From Autumnicola lenta (lineage in GTDB: Bacteria; Bacteroidota; Bacteroidia; Flavobacteriales; Flavobacteriaceae), in contig NZ_JAVRHO010000011.1 in assembly GCF_031846515.1 (NCBI RefSeq), forward strand, positions 68,848 to 132,847: a stretch of DNA of 64,000 nt, given 5' to 3'. Under the pieces are notes generated by a model. It did no database searches and was not told where the DNA came from. It saw only the letters and a list, made by a program, of their open reading frames with translations. Positions 34,437-42,991 of the stretch are shown piece by piece (the stretch's first letter is position 1; each line of letters opens with the position of its first letter). The translations under genes were made by a program, and so were the position numbers.

Positions 34437-34482
34437 AAAAATTAATTTGTGGGGTTCCCGACCCCGATTATTAATAAGGCTG

Positions 34483-34511
34483 CAAAGATACTACATTTTT
34501 CTAATTTACAA
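34483..34511 (-). promoter_or_regulatory. Promoter of rpsP-rimM
   Basis: On the reverse strand TTG (34509-34511), 18 bases, then TATCTTTG (34483-34490), matching the Bacteroidota consensus. Confidence 0.75.
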
Positions 34512-34656
34512 GTTTTTACAAAATTAAATTTATTGATTATGTTCTGGAAGCCCTAGCCTCTTTTTAGCAATGAAATGGGTTTTGTGAAAGGTTTTAGAGA
34601 AAAAACAAGATGCGTTGTTAAAACCAGTTAATTAGTGCTAAACCCTGTTAAATAGC

Positions 34657-34687
34657 TTGATGCGAAGGTTTTAGCGCTGTACCTTTA
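34657..34687 (+). promoter_or_regulatory. Promoter of the DUF2383 gene
   Basis: TTG at 34657-34659, 20 bases, then TACCTTTA at 34680-34687, one base off TAnnTTTG. Confidence 0.55.
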
Positions 34688-34712
34688 GCTAAACGATAAA
34701 AGAAAAGAAGGC

Positions 34713-35162
34713 ATGGAATATTCAGAAAAAGTTGCAAATAAACTAAATGAACTTCTTAAGAAAAATTACGATTCAGAGAAGGGTTTTAAGTTTGCTGCAG
34801 AGAAGGTGAAAAATGATCAGCTTAAATCTTTTTTTAAAGATAAGGCACAACAGCGATATGATTTTGGGCACGAATTAAAGTCAGAAATTGCCAATTTTGG
34901 TGAGTCTCCAGATAAAGGTTCGAGTATAGCAGGAGATGCGCACAGAACATGGATGAATCTTAAAGCGAGTCTTTCATCAGATAAAGAAGAGGCTGTCCTC
35001 GAAGAAGCGGTAAGAGGAGAAAAAGCAGCAGTTGAGGATTATGAAGACATTCTTAAAGATCCTGACATTCCGGCATCGACAGGAAATATACTGTTGAAGC
35101 AAAAAAATGCTATTATGGCTACCTTTAACGAGGTGAAAAGCCTTGAAAAGCAATTTGATTGA
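34713..35162 (+). CDS. PA2169-like four-helix-bundle protein (DUF2383)
   Basis: 149 residues, entirely helical. KLNELLKKNYDSEKGFKFAAEKVKN, then FFKDKAQQRYDFGHEL and EEAVRGEKAAVEDYEDIL contain the Glu/His pattern of ferritin-like DUF2383 proteins. The family is often stress-related; metal binding is possible but unproven. Single gene with a structured 3' end. Confidence 0.82.
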   Translation: MEYSEKVANKLNELLKKNYDSEKGFKFAAEKVKNDQLKSFFKDKAQQRYDFGHELKSEIANFGESPDKGSSIAGDAHRTWMNLKASLSSDKEEAVLEEAVRGEKAAVEDYEDILKDPDIPASTGNILLKQKNAIMATFNEVKSLEKQFD

Positions 35163-35186
35163 TAACAATAATATAAAAAAGAAAAA

Positions 35187-35236
35187 GATGCGAACACAGG
35201 TTGACTGATGTAGTAGTGGTTTAAAATGTTCGCATC
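35187..35236 (+). other. Perfect 10-bp stem-loop after the DUF2383 gene
   Basis: GATGCGAACA (35187-35196) and TGTTCGCATC (35227-35236) are exact inverted arms with a 30-base loop, two bases before the next hairpin. Confidence 0.7.
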
Positions 35237-35238
35237 AG

Positions 35239-35287
35239 GCCTCACAAATAAGTACCTAAATGGTCACTGTTTGTGAGGCTTTTTTTA
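35239..35287 (+). terminator. Rho-independent terminator
   Basis: GCCTCACAAA (35239-35248) pairs exactly with TTTGTGAGGC (35270-35279), then seven T. Confidence 0.9.
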
Positions 35288-35417
35288 TGGGCTGTAGTGG
35301 TTAATAAAACGTAAAAAGTTTCTTTTACGAAGAGTCATTTTATCTTTAATTTAGCAGGAAAAGCCGGAGTGCTTTTTTTTGGCCATTCTTGGGTCTGCCT
35401 AAATTAAACCGAACCAC

Positions 35418-38400
35418 ATGTATCTCATTTTTGACACCGAAACTACCGGATTACCAAAACGTTGGGACGCTCCCTTATCTGATTCTGATAACTGGCCACG
35501 CTGTATCCAGATTGCCTGGCAGCTGCATGACGACATGGGAAGGCTGGTTGAAAGTCAGGATTATTTAGTAAAACCCGAAGGTTTTAATATTCCTTATGAT
35601 GCAGAAAAGATCCACGGAATTTCCACCGAACTAGCCGCGGAAAATGGAATTACTTTAAATGAAGTTTTAGAGAAATTTCAATCTGCACTCAACAAGTCGA
35701 AATTTGTAGTTGGCCAGAATGTAAGTTTTGATGTAAATATTATGGGAGCCGAATTCTTCAGACTTCAGATGGAAAATTCACTTCAAAATTTGCCAATTCT
35801 CGATACCTGTACAGAGGTTACGGCAGGAATGTGTAAAATTCCCGGTGGCCGCGGCGGTAAATTTAAACTGCCTACGCTTACCGAACTTCACGAGTATTTA
35901 TTTGACGAACCTTTTGCTGAAGCCCATAACGCAACGGCCGATGTGGAGGCAACGACCCGTTGTTTTCTTGAACTGTTACGCAAAAGAATGTTCACCAAAG
36001 AACAATTGGACGTTCCTGCAGATTATTTCCAGAATTTTTCAGAAGCCAATCCGCAGCCGATACCACTTATCGGGTTAAAACATATCAACCTCAAAAAGGC
36101 TTCCGAAGAAATAAGGAAGCAGCTTCAGAAGGAACAACCGTCCGAAGCAATTACTACCGAGGAAATTGAAGAGAACCTCGAAAAACTGGATGAAGTACCG
36201 TTTGCACATTTGCATAACCATTCCCAGTTTTCAGTTTTACAGTCTACCATTAGTATTCCCGACCTGGTAAATGCGGCAGGAGAAGAAAATATGCCGGCTG
36301 TCGCTTTAACAGATCATGCCAATATGATGGGCGCTTTCCATTTTGTAAAAGAGGTGGGTGCCTATAATAAATCTATTAAAGCGAAGAATGCTGAAGCGCT
36401 GGAGAATAATTTGCCTGCTGAAGCTAAAGAATTAAAAGCTGTGGTGGGTTGTGAGTTCTTTGTTTGTGAAAATCATCTGGATAAATCCAGGAAAGACAAT
36501 GGTTACCAGATCGTGATGCTGGCAAAGAACAAAAAAGGATATCATAACCTGGCAAAAATGTCTTCCATCGCCTATACCAAAGGATTTTATTACGTGCCGC
36601 GAATCGACCGGGAAGTGATTCAGAAATATAAAGAAGATATTATTGTCCTTACCGGAAATCTTTACGGGGAAATTCCCAGTAAAGTGCTGAATGTGGGAGA
36701 AAAGCAGGCAGAAGAAGCTTTGCTTTGGTGGAAAGAAGAATTTGGAGACGATCTCTATATGGAGATCATGCGGCACAACCAGGAAGACGAGAACAGGGTA
36801 AATCCGGTCTTAACTGACTTCGCCAAAACTCATAAAATAAAGCTGGTTGCCACCAATAATACCTATTACTGGAGACAGGAAGATGCCAATGCGCACGATA
36901 TTCTGCTTTGTGTAAAAGATGGCGAAAAGCAGGCCACACCGATAGGAAGGGGTAGAGGTTATCGTTATGGGTTGCCAAACCAGGAATACTATTTCAAGTC
37001 TGGCGAAGAGATGAAGAATCTCTTTAAGGATTTACCCGAAGCGATTTCCAATGTTCAGGAAATTGTAGATAAAATTGAACCTTTTGAACTGGCGCGGGAT
37101 GTACTCTTACCGGCGTTTACCATTCCTGAAGCTTTTTTAGTTGAAGAAGATAAAGTGGATGGCGGAAAGCGGGGCGAAAATGCCTATTTGAAGCACATCA
37201 CTTTTGAAGGAGCGAAAAAACGTTATGCAGATCTTACGCCGGAAATTGAAGAACGGCTGAATTTTGAGCTTTCGGTAATTGAAAATACGGGTTATCCCGG
37301 ATATTTCCTTATTGTGGAAGATTTTATTCGGGAAGCACGGAATATGGACGTGTCGGTTGGGCCGGGTCGTGGATCTGCAGCGGGAAGTGCCGTGGCCTAC
37401 TGCCTTGCAATTACAAATATCGACCCCATTAAGTACGATCTCCTTTTTGAGCGTTTCCTTAATCCGGATCGTGTGAGCATGCCCGATATTGATATTGATT
37501 TTGATGATGAAGGGCGTAGCCGTGTTATGGATTATGTAATTGAGAAATATGGGGCCAATCAGGTGGCGCAGATTATCACCTACGGAACCATGGCTGCTAA
37601 ATCTTCAATTCGGGATACTGCCAGGGTTTTGGATTTACCTCTAAGTGATGCGGACAGGATTTCGAAACTTATTCCCAACACCAAGTTAGGTAAAATCTTC
37701 GGAATGAGCGAAAAGGAGCTAAAAAGCAAATTCCGAAGTGAAGAATTAGAGAATATTAATGAACTCCTTAATATAGCTGAAGGAGACGACCTGGAGGCGC
37801 AAACCGTTAATCAGGCACGTATTCTGGAAGGTTCAGTGAGGAATACAGGAATCCATGCCTGCGGGGTGATAATTACCCCCGGAGATATTACAGACTATGT
37901 GCCGGTTTCGGTCGCAAAAGATTCCGATTTATATGTTACACAATTCGATAACTCTGTAGTAGAAAGCGCCGGACTGCTAAAAATGGACTTTTTAGGCCTT
38001 AAAACCCTGACTTTAATAAAGGACACGGTAAAAATTGTAAAAGGTCGTCATGATATAGATTTAGATCCCGATAGTTTTCCGTTAGATGATGAGGAAACGT
38101 ATAAACTTTTCCAGCGTGGGGAAACCGTAGGGATATTTCAGTATGAATCTCCCGGAATGCAGAAGCATATGAAGGATCTTAAACCCACAGTTTTCGACGA
38201 CCTTATTGCAATGAACGCTTTGTACCGCCCCGGGCCAATGGAATATATTCCGAGTTTTATCGCCAGGAAGCATGGGAGTGAAGAGATCGCCTACGATTTG
38301 CCCGATATGGAAGAATACCTGCAGGAAACTTACGGAATTACAGTTTATCAGGAGCAGGTGATGTTACTTTCGCAGAAACTCGCCGGATTTTCCAAAGGTG

Positions 38401-39806
38401 ACGCCGATATGCTGCGAAAGGCGATGGGTAAAAAAATATTCGCTTTACTGGAACAGCTAAAACCGAAGTTTTTAGATGGGGGAGAAGCCAAAGGCCATCC
38501 CAGGGAAGTGCTGGAGAAAATCTGGAAAGACTGGGAAGCATTTGCGGCCTATGCCTTCAACAAATCCCACTCTACCTGTTATGCCTGGATCGCTTACCAG
38601 ACTGCTTATTTAAAAGCGCATTATCCTGCGGAATATATGGCGGCGGTGCTTTCCAATAATATGAATGATATCAAGCAGGTTACTTTCTTTATGGAAGAGT
38701 GCAAGCGTATGAAGCTAAATGTGCTTGGGCCTGATGTAAATGAATCTTATTACAAGTTCTCTGTAAATAAAGAAAATGCCGTAAGGTTTGGTATGGGCGC
38801 GATTAAAGGAGTTGGTGCAGGAGCAGTGGCTACTATTGTAGAAAATCGTAAAACTGAAGCAGGTTCTTATCGTTCCATTTTTGATATGGCCAAACGAATA
38901 GATTTACGTGCAGCCAATAAAAAAGCTTTTGAAAACCTGGCTCTGGCCGGTGGCTTTGACGGATTTAACGATACCCATCGCGCACAATATTTTCATGATG
39001 AAGGCGACGGAATGACTTTTCTGGAAAAAGTTATAAAATTTGCGGCAAAATTCCAGGAAAATGAAAACTCCTCGCAGGTAAGTCTCTTTGGAGAAGCCAG
39101 TGATGTCCAAATTCCGGAGCCAACAGTGCCGCCATGTGAGCCTTGGGGCACGATGGAAAAACTGAAGAGAGAGAAAGAAGTGGTGGGAATTTACATTTCG
39201 GGACATCCGTTGGATGACTTTAAGAAGGAGCTCCAATATTTCTGCAACTCCACTTTAGCCGATTTTAATGAAATGGAGAAGTTTGTAAACAGGGAGCTTT
39301 CTTTTGCAGGTGTAGTTAGTGATGTGCAACATCGGACTTCCAAAATGGGCAAAGGATGGGCCACATTTTTTGTAGAAGATTATGTGGAGACTTATGAATT
39401 CAGGATGTTTGGGGAAGAGTATCTTAAATTCAGGCATTTTCTGGTGCCGAATTCTTTTGTACATATAAAAGCTTTTATCAAGGAAGGCTGGACCAATAAA
39501 GAAACCGGGAAAAAGAGTGACCCAAGGATTCAGTTTAACAGTTTCCAGCTACTTCATGATATTATGGATAGTTATGCAAAGAAACTTACCATCCAGCTGG
39601 ATATAAATGACCTAAAAGAGGAGAAGATTACAGTGCTAAAAGATATTTTTCGTTCCCATCGCGGGGATCATAAACTAAATTTTGTGGTTTATGAAATGAA
39701 GGAGCAGGTGAAGCTGCATATGGCAAGCAAGCGGCAAAAGGTAAAGATATCACAGGAATTACTGGAAGCCCTGGAAGAGGAGCAGGTAAATTATAAGCTG
39801 AATTAG
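35418..39806 (+). CDS. dnaE: DNA polymerase III alpha subunit fused to a DnaQ-type proofreading exonuclease
   Basis: 1462 residues. Residues 1-190 are a DEDDh 3'-5' exonuclease (D6 and E8 in IFDTETTG, NVSFDVNIM, HNATADVEATT). The PHP domain follows (HLHNHSQFSVL near 262), then the C-family polymerase core with catalytic aspartates D690 and D692 in MPDIDIDFDDEGR, the helix-hairpin-helix region, and a C-terminal OB fold. This replicative polymerase carries its own proofreader, the usual state in Bacteroidota. Transcribed alone. Confidence 0.97.
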   Translation: MYLIFDTETTGLPKRWDAPLSDSDNWPRCIQIAWQLHDDMGRLVESQDYLVKPEGFNIPYDAEKIHGISTELAAENGITLNEVLEKFQSALNKSKFVVGQNVSFDVNIMGAEFFRLQMENSLQNLPILDTCTEVTAGMCKIPGGRGGKFKLPTLTELHEYLFDEPFAEAHNATADVEATTRCFLELLRKRMFTKEQLDVPADYFQNFSEANPQPIPLIGLKHINLKKASEEIRKQLQKEQPSEAITTEEIEENLEKLDEVPFAHLHNHSQFSVLQSTISIPDLVNAAGEENMPAVALTDHANMMGAFHFVKEVGAYNKSIKAKNAEALENNLPAEAKELKAVVGCEFFVCENHLDKSRKDNGYQIVMLAKNKKGYHNLAKMSSIAYTKGFYYVPRIDREVIQKYKEDIIVLTGNLYGEIPSKVLNVGEKQAEEALLWWKEEFGDDLYMEIMRHNQEDENRVNPVLTDFAKTHKIKLVATNNTYYWRQEDANAHDILLCVKDGEKQATPIGRGRGYRYGLPNQEYYFKSGEEMKNLFKDLPEAISNVQEIVDKIEPFELARDVLLPAFTIPEAFLVEEDKVDGGKRGENAYLKHITFEGAKKRYADLTPEIEERLNFELSVIENTGYPGYFLIVEDFIREARNMDVSVGPGRGSAAGSAVAYCLAITNIDPIKYDLLFERFLNPDRVSMPDIDIDFDDEGRSRVMDYVIEKYGANQVAQIITYGTMAAKSSIRDTARVLDLPLSDADRISKLIPNTKLGKIFGMSEKELKSKFRSEELENINELLNIAEGDDLEAQTVNQARILEGSVRNTGIHACGVIITPGDITDYVPVSVAKDSDLYVTQFDNSVVESAGLLKMDFLGLKTLTLIKDTVKIVKGRHDIDLDPDSFPLDDEETYKLFQRGETVGIFQYESPGMQKHMKDLKPTVFDDLIAMNALYRPGPMEYIPSFIARKHGSEEIAYDLPDMEEYLQETYGITVYQEQVMLLSQKLAGFSKGDADMLRKAMGKKIFALLEQLKPKFLDGGEAKGHPREVLEKIWKDWEAFAAYAFNKSHSTCYAWIAYQTAYLKAHYPAEYMAAVLSNNMNDIKQVTFFMEECKRMKLNVLGPDVNESYYKFSVNKENAVRFGMGAIKGVGAGAVATIVENRKTEAGSYRSIFDMAKRIDLRAANKKAFENLALAGGFDGFNDTHRAQYFHDEGDGMTFLEKVIKFAAKFQENENSSQVSLFGEASDVQIPEPTVPPCEPWGTMEKLKREKEVVGIYISGHPLDDFKKELQYFCNSTLADFNEMEKFVNRELSFAGVVSDVQHRTSKMGKGWATFFVEDYVETYEFRMFGEEYLKFRHFLVPNSFVHIKAFIKEGWTNKETGKKSDPRIQFNSFQLLHDIMDSYAKKLTIQLDINDLKEEKITVLKDIFRSHRGDHKLNFVVYEMKEQVKLHMASKRQKVKISQELLEALEEEQVNYKLN

Positions 39807-39827
39807 TTCGTTGTTCGTTGTTCGGGG
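39807..39827 (+). repeat. Heptanucleotide tandem repeat directly after the dnaE stop
   Basis: TTCGTTG, TTCGTTG, TTCGGGG begin at the base following the TAG stop codon. Confidence 0.75.
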
Positions 39828-39863
39828 TTTGGAGTTTTTCGAAGTAAGAAAAATGAAGTTTCT

Positions 39864-39892
39864 GTAGGTCGATAATTGGCAAATTTGGACAT
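39864..39892 (+). repeat. Dispersed AATTGSCA-core repeat
   Basis: GTAGGTCGATAATTGGCAAA followed by TTTGGACAT. Confidence 0.65.
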
Positions 39893-39923
39893 AGGCTTAT
39901 TGTTGTCTGTTGTCCGTGGAGAT

Positions 39924-39948
39924 AGCTCGATAATTGACAATTTAGAGC
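39924..39948 (+). repeat. Dispersed AATTGSCA-core repeat, diverged
   Basis: GCTCGATAATTGACAATTTA followed by GAGC, where GCTC/GAGC make the ends inverted. Confidence 0.5.
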
Positions 39949-40184
39949 ATCCTCCTGGGACGGATTAAAGATTGAAATTAGGAGCGGGAACCTTGTTCCC
40001 ATGAATTTCTGAAAATGATCTCTCAAAATGTCCATTTTTCGGCATGAAAAGAATGGAAAAACAGGATGTTTAGGCAGTAAATCGAAAAAAATGGACAGCG
40101 GTATAGATAAAGTGTGTGGTTTTTAAGTATTTGTGAAGTTAAACGATTAGAAGGCAGCAGAAAAAGGTCAGTTTCATGCTGTTT

Positions 40185-40212
40185 AGGGTCGAAAATTGCC
40201 AAATTTAAGCAG
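40185..40212 (+). repeat. Dispersed AATTGSCA-core repeat
   Basis: GGGTCGAAAATTGCCAAATT followed by TAAGCAG. Confidence 0.55.
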
Positions 40213-40319
40213 TGGCAAAAAACACAGCCAGGATTGGCTTTAATTGATATTCTTGATAAGTTAACTGTTGCCAGCAATGTGGACTAAATCAAAAAGTTTC
40301 CATATAATTCAACTTTTGT

Positions 40320-40327
40320 TATCTTTG
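40320..40327 (+). promoter_or_regulatory. -7 element of the toxin-antitoxin operon
   Basis: TATCTTTG matches TAnnTTTG, 26 bases before the toxin start codon. Confidence 0.5.
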
Positions 40328-40353
40328 CTAAAGAGAACTAACGAAAGCATTAA

Positions 40354-40686
40354 ATGAGACCAAAATTTGAGATAGTTTTTCTTGAACAAGCTATTGATTT
40401 TATGTCCCAATTGGACGCGAAAGCTAGAAAGAAAATCTACTATAATTTGGATAAAGCTAAACTTGAAAACGACCCAAAACTCTTCAAAAAGTTGAACGAC
40501 GATATTTGGGAATTCAGAGCAGTTTATAAAGGGATTCAATACAGACTTTTTGCATTTTAGGACAAAACTGATAAAACTGAAACGCTTGTGTTATCAACAC
40601 ACGGAATTATAAAAAAAGTAAGTAAAGTTCCAAAATCGGAAATTGAGAAAGCAATGAAAATAAGATCAGAATATTTTGACGAGTAA
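40354..40686 (+). pseudogene. RelE/HigB-type toxin gene interrupted by a nonsense codon
   Basis: The frame reads as a complete RelE/HigB-like mRNA interferase of about 110 codons except for TAG at codon 69 (40558-40560). Before the stop: MRPKFEIVFLEQAIDFMSQL and KKLNDDIWEFRAVYKGIQYRLFAF. After it, in the same frame: DKTDKTETLVLSTHGIIKKV and PKSEIEKAMKIRSEYFDE. Homologues usually have Trp (TGG) here, so a single G-to-A change explains the break. The C-terminal region lost by truncation normally carries catalytic residues. The antitoxin gene follows 10 bases later and is intact. Confidence 0.85.
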
Positions 40687-40696
40687 ACTTGAAGTT

Positions 40697-41029
40697 ATGG
40701 CAACGAAAAATAAAAAAATGAAAATGATGACACTTGACCAAATGAAGGACAAGGACATTGGAAAACTTGGAACACCAGAACGTGACAAATATGAGTTTGA
40801 CTTGCGAATGCAAGTTCTTGGCGATATAATAAAGTCTGTACGCAAAGAACGGAATTTGACTCAAGAACAACTCGGAGAATTAATCGGAGTTCAAAAATCG
40901 CAAATTTCAAAATTGGAGCGAAATACCAAAAATGTTACTATCGAAACAATTTTAAAAGTATTTAAAGCATTGAAAGCCAATGTGCGATTTAGCGTGGAAA
41001 TGAACGAATCGGAATTCAAAGTAGCTTAA
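40697..41029 (+). CDS. HigA-like XRE-family antitoxin
   Basis: 110 residues from the ATG at 40697. HTH of the Cro/C1 type at about 48-100: IIKSVRKERNLTQEQLGELI, then GVQKSQISKLERNTKNVTIE. It would bind and neutralise the toxin and repress the operon. The toxin-first order is typical of higBA. The toxin gene upstream is broken, so this antitoxin may now be a solitary remnant. Confidence 0.85.
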   Translation: MATKNKKMKMMTLDQMKDKDIGKLGTPERDKYEFDLRMQVLGDIIKSVRKERNLTQEQLGELIGVQKSQISKLERNTKNVTIETILKVFKALKANVRFSVEMNESEFKVA

Positions 41030-41382
41030 AGTACTACTGGCAACAAGATATATAAAAGCAATTCTTCAATTAGTCTTAAATCGAAATTCCCTGCTCGCTT
41101 GCTTAGCTAATTGTTCCTTCGGAAAATCACGCTCGCTCGCACAGTTTAGACGGGACTTTATTGCAACTGTGTCACTGCCAACTTGTTTTTCGGTTATGGA
41201 TTGGAGCAAGCTACCTTGTAGCGCGAAAAGCCCGGCCCCGCGCCACGAGCGCGGGGAAACCGCCAAATAAGCCTTGTAAATAAGGTTATAGCCAAATACA
41301 ATATGCTTGTGTAAGAAAAAGCAAAATTATTTGACTAATTTTACATATTACATAAAAGAAGCAAAACTTAAAATAAGATATT
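41030..41382. other. 353-base spacer with a GC-rich palindrome
   Basis: No supported gene. CCCCGCGC (41236-41243) and GCGCGGGG (41249-41256) are exact inverted arms with a CACGA loop, in a GC-rich patch unlike its surroundings. The stretch between the antitoxin and trxA looks like accessory DNA brought in with the toxin-antitoxin pair. Confidence 0.5.
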
Positions 41383-41700
41383 ATGGCAATTGAAATAACA
41401 GATGCGACTTTTGAAGAGAAAGTTTTAAAGAGTGATAAGCCTGTAATGGTAGATTTTTGGGCTGCATGGTGTGGACCTTGTAGAATGGTTGGACCTATCA
41501 TCGACGAGATAAGTCAGGAATACGAAGGAAAAGCACTGGTTGGAAAGCTTGATGTGGATGCGAACCAGGAGTTTGCTGCTAAATACGGAGTGAGAAATAT
41601 ACCTACAGTACTTGTTTTTCAGAACGGGGAATTGGTAGGGCGCCAGGTTGGTGTGGCTCCTAAAACTACTTATGCTGAAGCTCTTGATAATCTTTTGTAG
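41383..41700 (+). CDS. trxA: Thioredoxin
   Basis: 105 residues. Redox-active WCGPC with C30 and C33, preceded by VMVDFWAAW and followed by the cis-proline segment NIPTVLVFQNGE. Cytosolic disulfide reductant. No signal peptide. Followed by its own terminator. Confidence 0.97.
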   Translation: MAIEITDATFEEKVLKSDKPVMVDFWAAWCGPCRMVGPIIDEISQEYEGKALVGKLDVDANQEFAAKYGVRNIPTVLVFQNGELVGRQVGVAPKTTYAEALDNLL

Positions 41701-41723
41701 TAGGGTTATTACATAACGATAAC

Positions 41724-41755
41724 GAAAAGGCCTGATGGAAATCAGGCCTTTTTCT
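41724..41755 (+). terminator. Terminator of trxA
   Basis: AAGGCCTGAT and ATCAGGCCTT are exact arms around GGAA, followed by TTT. Confidence 0.9.
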
Positions 41756-41788
41756 ATATATTACAATTTGTTTTTAGAATTAAGCAGG

Positions 41789-42718
41789 ATGAATTTACAG
41801 GAGCAAGTACACAAGGCAGGAGGATTTACCAATATCGAGTTACTGGCGCGGCAGGTGGTGGAAGGATATATTTCAGGGATTCATAAGAGTCCGTTTCACG
41901 GATTTTCTGCGGAATTTGCCGAACATAAAATTTATAATAACGGCGAGAGTACCAAGCATATCGATTGGAAGTTATTTGCCAAAACCGACAAGCTTTATAC
42001 AAAGCGGTATGAAGAGGAAACAAATTTGAGATGCCATTTAATTTTGGATAATTCAGCTTCTATGCATTATCCAAAACTGGCAAAACAAGAGGTTGGTGCT
42101 CTAAATAAAATTGGTTTTTCTGCTTTAGCTTCGGCTTGTATTATGCAAATAATGAAGCGGCAGCGGGATGCGGTTGGTTTAAGTGTTTATAGTGACGAGT
42201 TCGAATTTTATGCGCCTGAAAAAGGTAGTGAGCGGCATCACCATATGCTTCTAAATACGCTGAGTGATCTTGTCCTGGAAAAAGCTGAGGGTAAAACAAC
42301 CGATACTCACAAATTTCTTCACCAAATTGCAGAAAAACTGAAGAAGAGATCACTTGTATTCTTATTTACCGATATGTTCCAGGCAGATGCCGAAGAAACT
42401 GATTTATTTGAAGCTCTGCGGCACTTAAAGTATAATAAGCATGAAGTAGTGCTTTTTCATGTAATGGATGAAAAGAGGGAGCTTAGTTTTGATTTTGACA
42501 ATGTTCCCAGGCGGTTTACCGATGTGGAAACTGGTGCACAGGTAGATTTATATTCTGAAAATGTAAAGGAAAATTATAAACTTGCGGTCGGGGATTATAT
42601 TAATTCCCTTAAACTGGAATGCGCCAGGTATAAGATCCAGTATGTGCAGGCGGATATTAATAAAAATCTCGAAAAAATTCTGACGACTTATCTTGTTGAA
42701 AGACAAAAGATTGGTTGA
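41789..42718 (+). CDS. DUF58 family protein with a von Willebrand A-like domain
   Basis: 309 residues from the ATG at 41789; a longer frame to 41735 would start inside the trxA terminator and is rejected. The DUF58 core GESTKHIDWKLFAKTDKLYTKRYEEETN precedes a vWA-type metal-site pattern LILDNSASM (DxSxS-like). No membrane segment. DUF58 proteins commonly accompany MoxR ATPases; none is in this window. Confidence 0.88.
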   Translation: MNLQEQVHKAGGFTNIELLARQVVEGYISGIHKSPFHGFSAEFAEHKIYNNGESTKHIDWKLFAKTDKLYTKRYEEETNLRCHLILDNSASMHYPKLAKQEVGALNKIGFSALASACIMQIMKRQRDAVGLSVYSDEFEFYAPEKGSERHHHMLLNTLSDLVLEKAEGKTTDTHKFLHQIAEKLKKRSLVFLFTDMFQADAEETDLFEALRHLKYNKHEVVLFHVMDEKRELSFDFDNVPRRFTDVETGAQVDLYSENVKENYKLAVGDYINSLKLECARYKIQYVQADINKNLEKILTTYLVERQKIG

Positions 42719-42755
42719 TGGGTTTAAATTATTCTGAAAAAAAAGCAAAAAAAGG

Positions 42756-42786
42756 TTTGTAGGATTGCAAAACGGCTGTATATTTG
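42756..42786 (+). promoter_or_regulatory. Promoter of tRNA-Asp
   Basis: TTTG at 42756-42759, 19 bases, TATATTTG at 42779-42786; an exact consensus pair 19 bases before the tRNA. Confidence 0.85.
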
Positions 42787-42804
42787 CCCTCGCAATAAAG
42801 CAAC

Positions 42805-42878
42805 GGTCTGGTAGTTCAGTTGGTTAGAATACCTGCCTGTCACGCAGGGGGTCGCGAGTTCGAGTCTCGTCCAGACCG
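42805..42878 (+). tRNA. tRNA-Asp (anticodon GTC)
   Basis: Acceptor arms GGTCTGG / CCAGACC with discriminator G, D-loop GTTCAGTTGGTTAGAAT, anticodon arm CCTGC-CTGTCAC-GCAGG, T-arm with TTCGAGT. No encoded CCA. Its 3' end serves as the attachment site of the island that follows. Confidence 0.98.
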
Positions 42879-42881
42879 CAA
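42866..42881 (+). repeat. attL: left attachment site in the 3' end of tRNA-Asp
   Basis: CTCGTCCAGACCGCAA, repeated exactly at 63649-63664. Confidence 0.92.
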
Positions 42882-42892
42882 GAATAGTTAAG

Positions 42893-42930
42893 TAACCGCT
42901 TAGTAATCAATAAGATAGCTAGGCGGTTTT
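42893..42930 (+). terminator. Island-borne replacement terminator for tRNA-Asp
   Basis: AACCGCTTAG and CTAGGCGGTT pair with one G-U, followed by a run of T. It restores termination after the original terminator was displaced to 63,673. Confidence 0.75.
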
Positions 42931-42991
42931 TTTATGCAGTAACAAATTCAGTACATTGTCATCCTAGAATGCTGATTCTTAAAACTTTGTA

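Larger units (their letters stand above)
39807..40319. other. Repeat-rich spacer after dnaE
   Basis: No supported gene. Holds the heptamer array, three copies of the dispersed AATTGSCA-core repeat (39,864; 39,924; 40,185) and no clear terminator. The density of repeats fits a site of repeated insertion. Confidence 0.55.

Noticed and set aside
41735..41788. Upstream start for the DUF58 protein
   Set aside because: It would lie in the trxA terminator; the ATG at 41789 gives the family-typical start.
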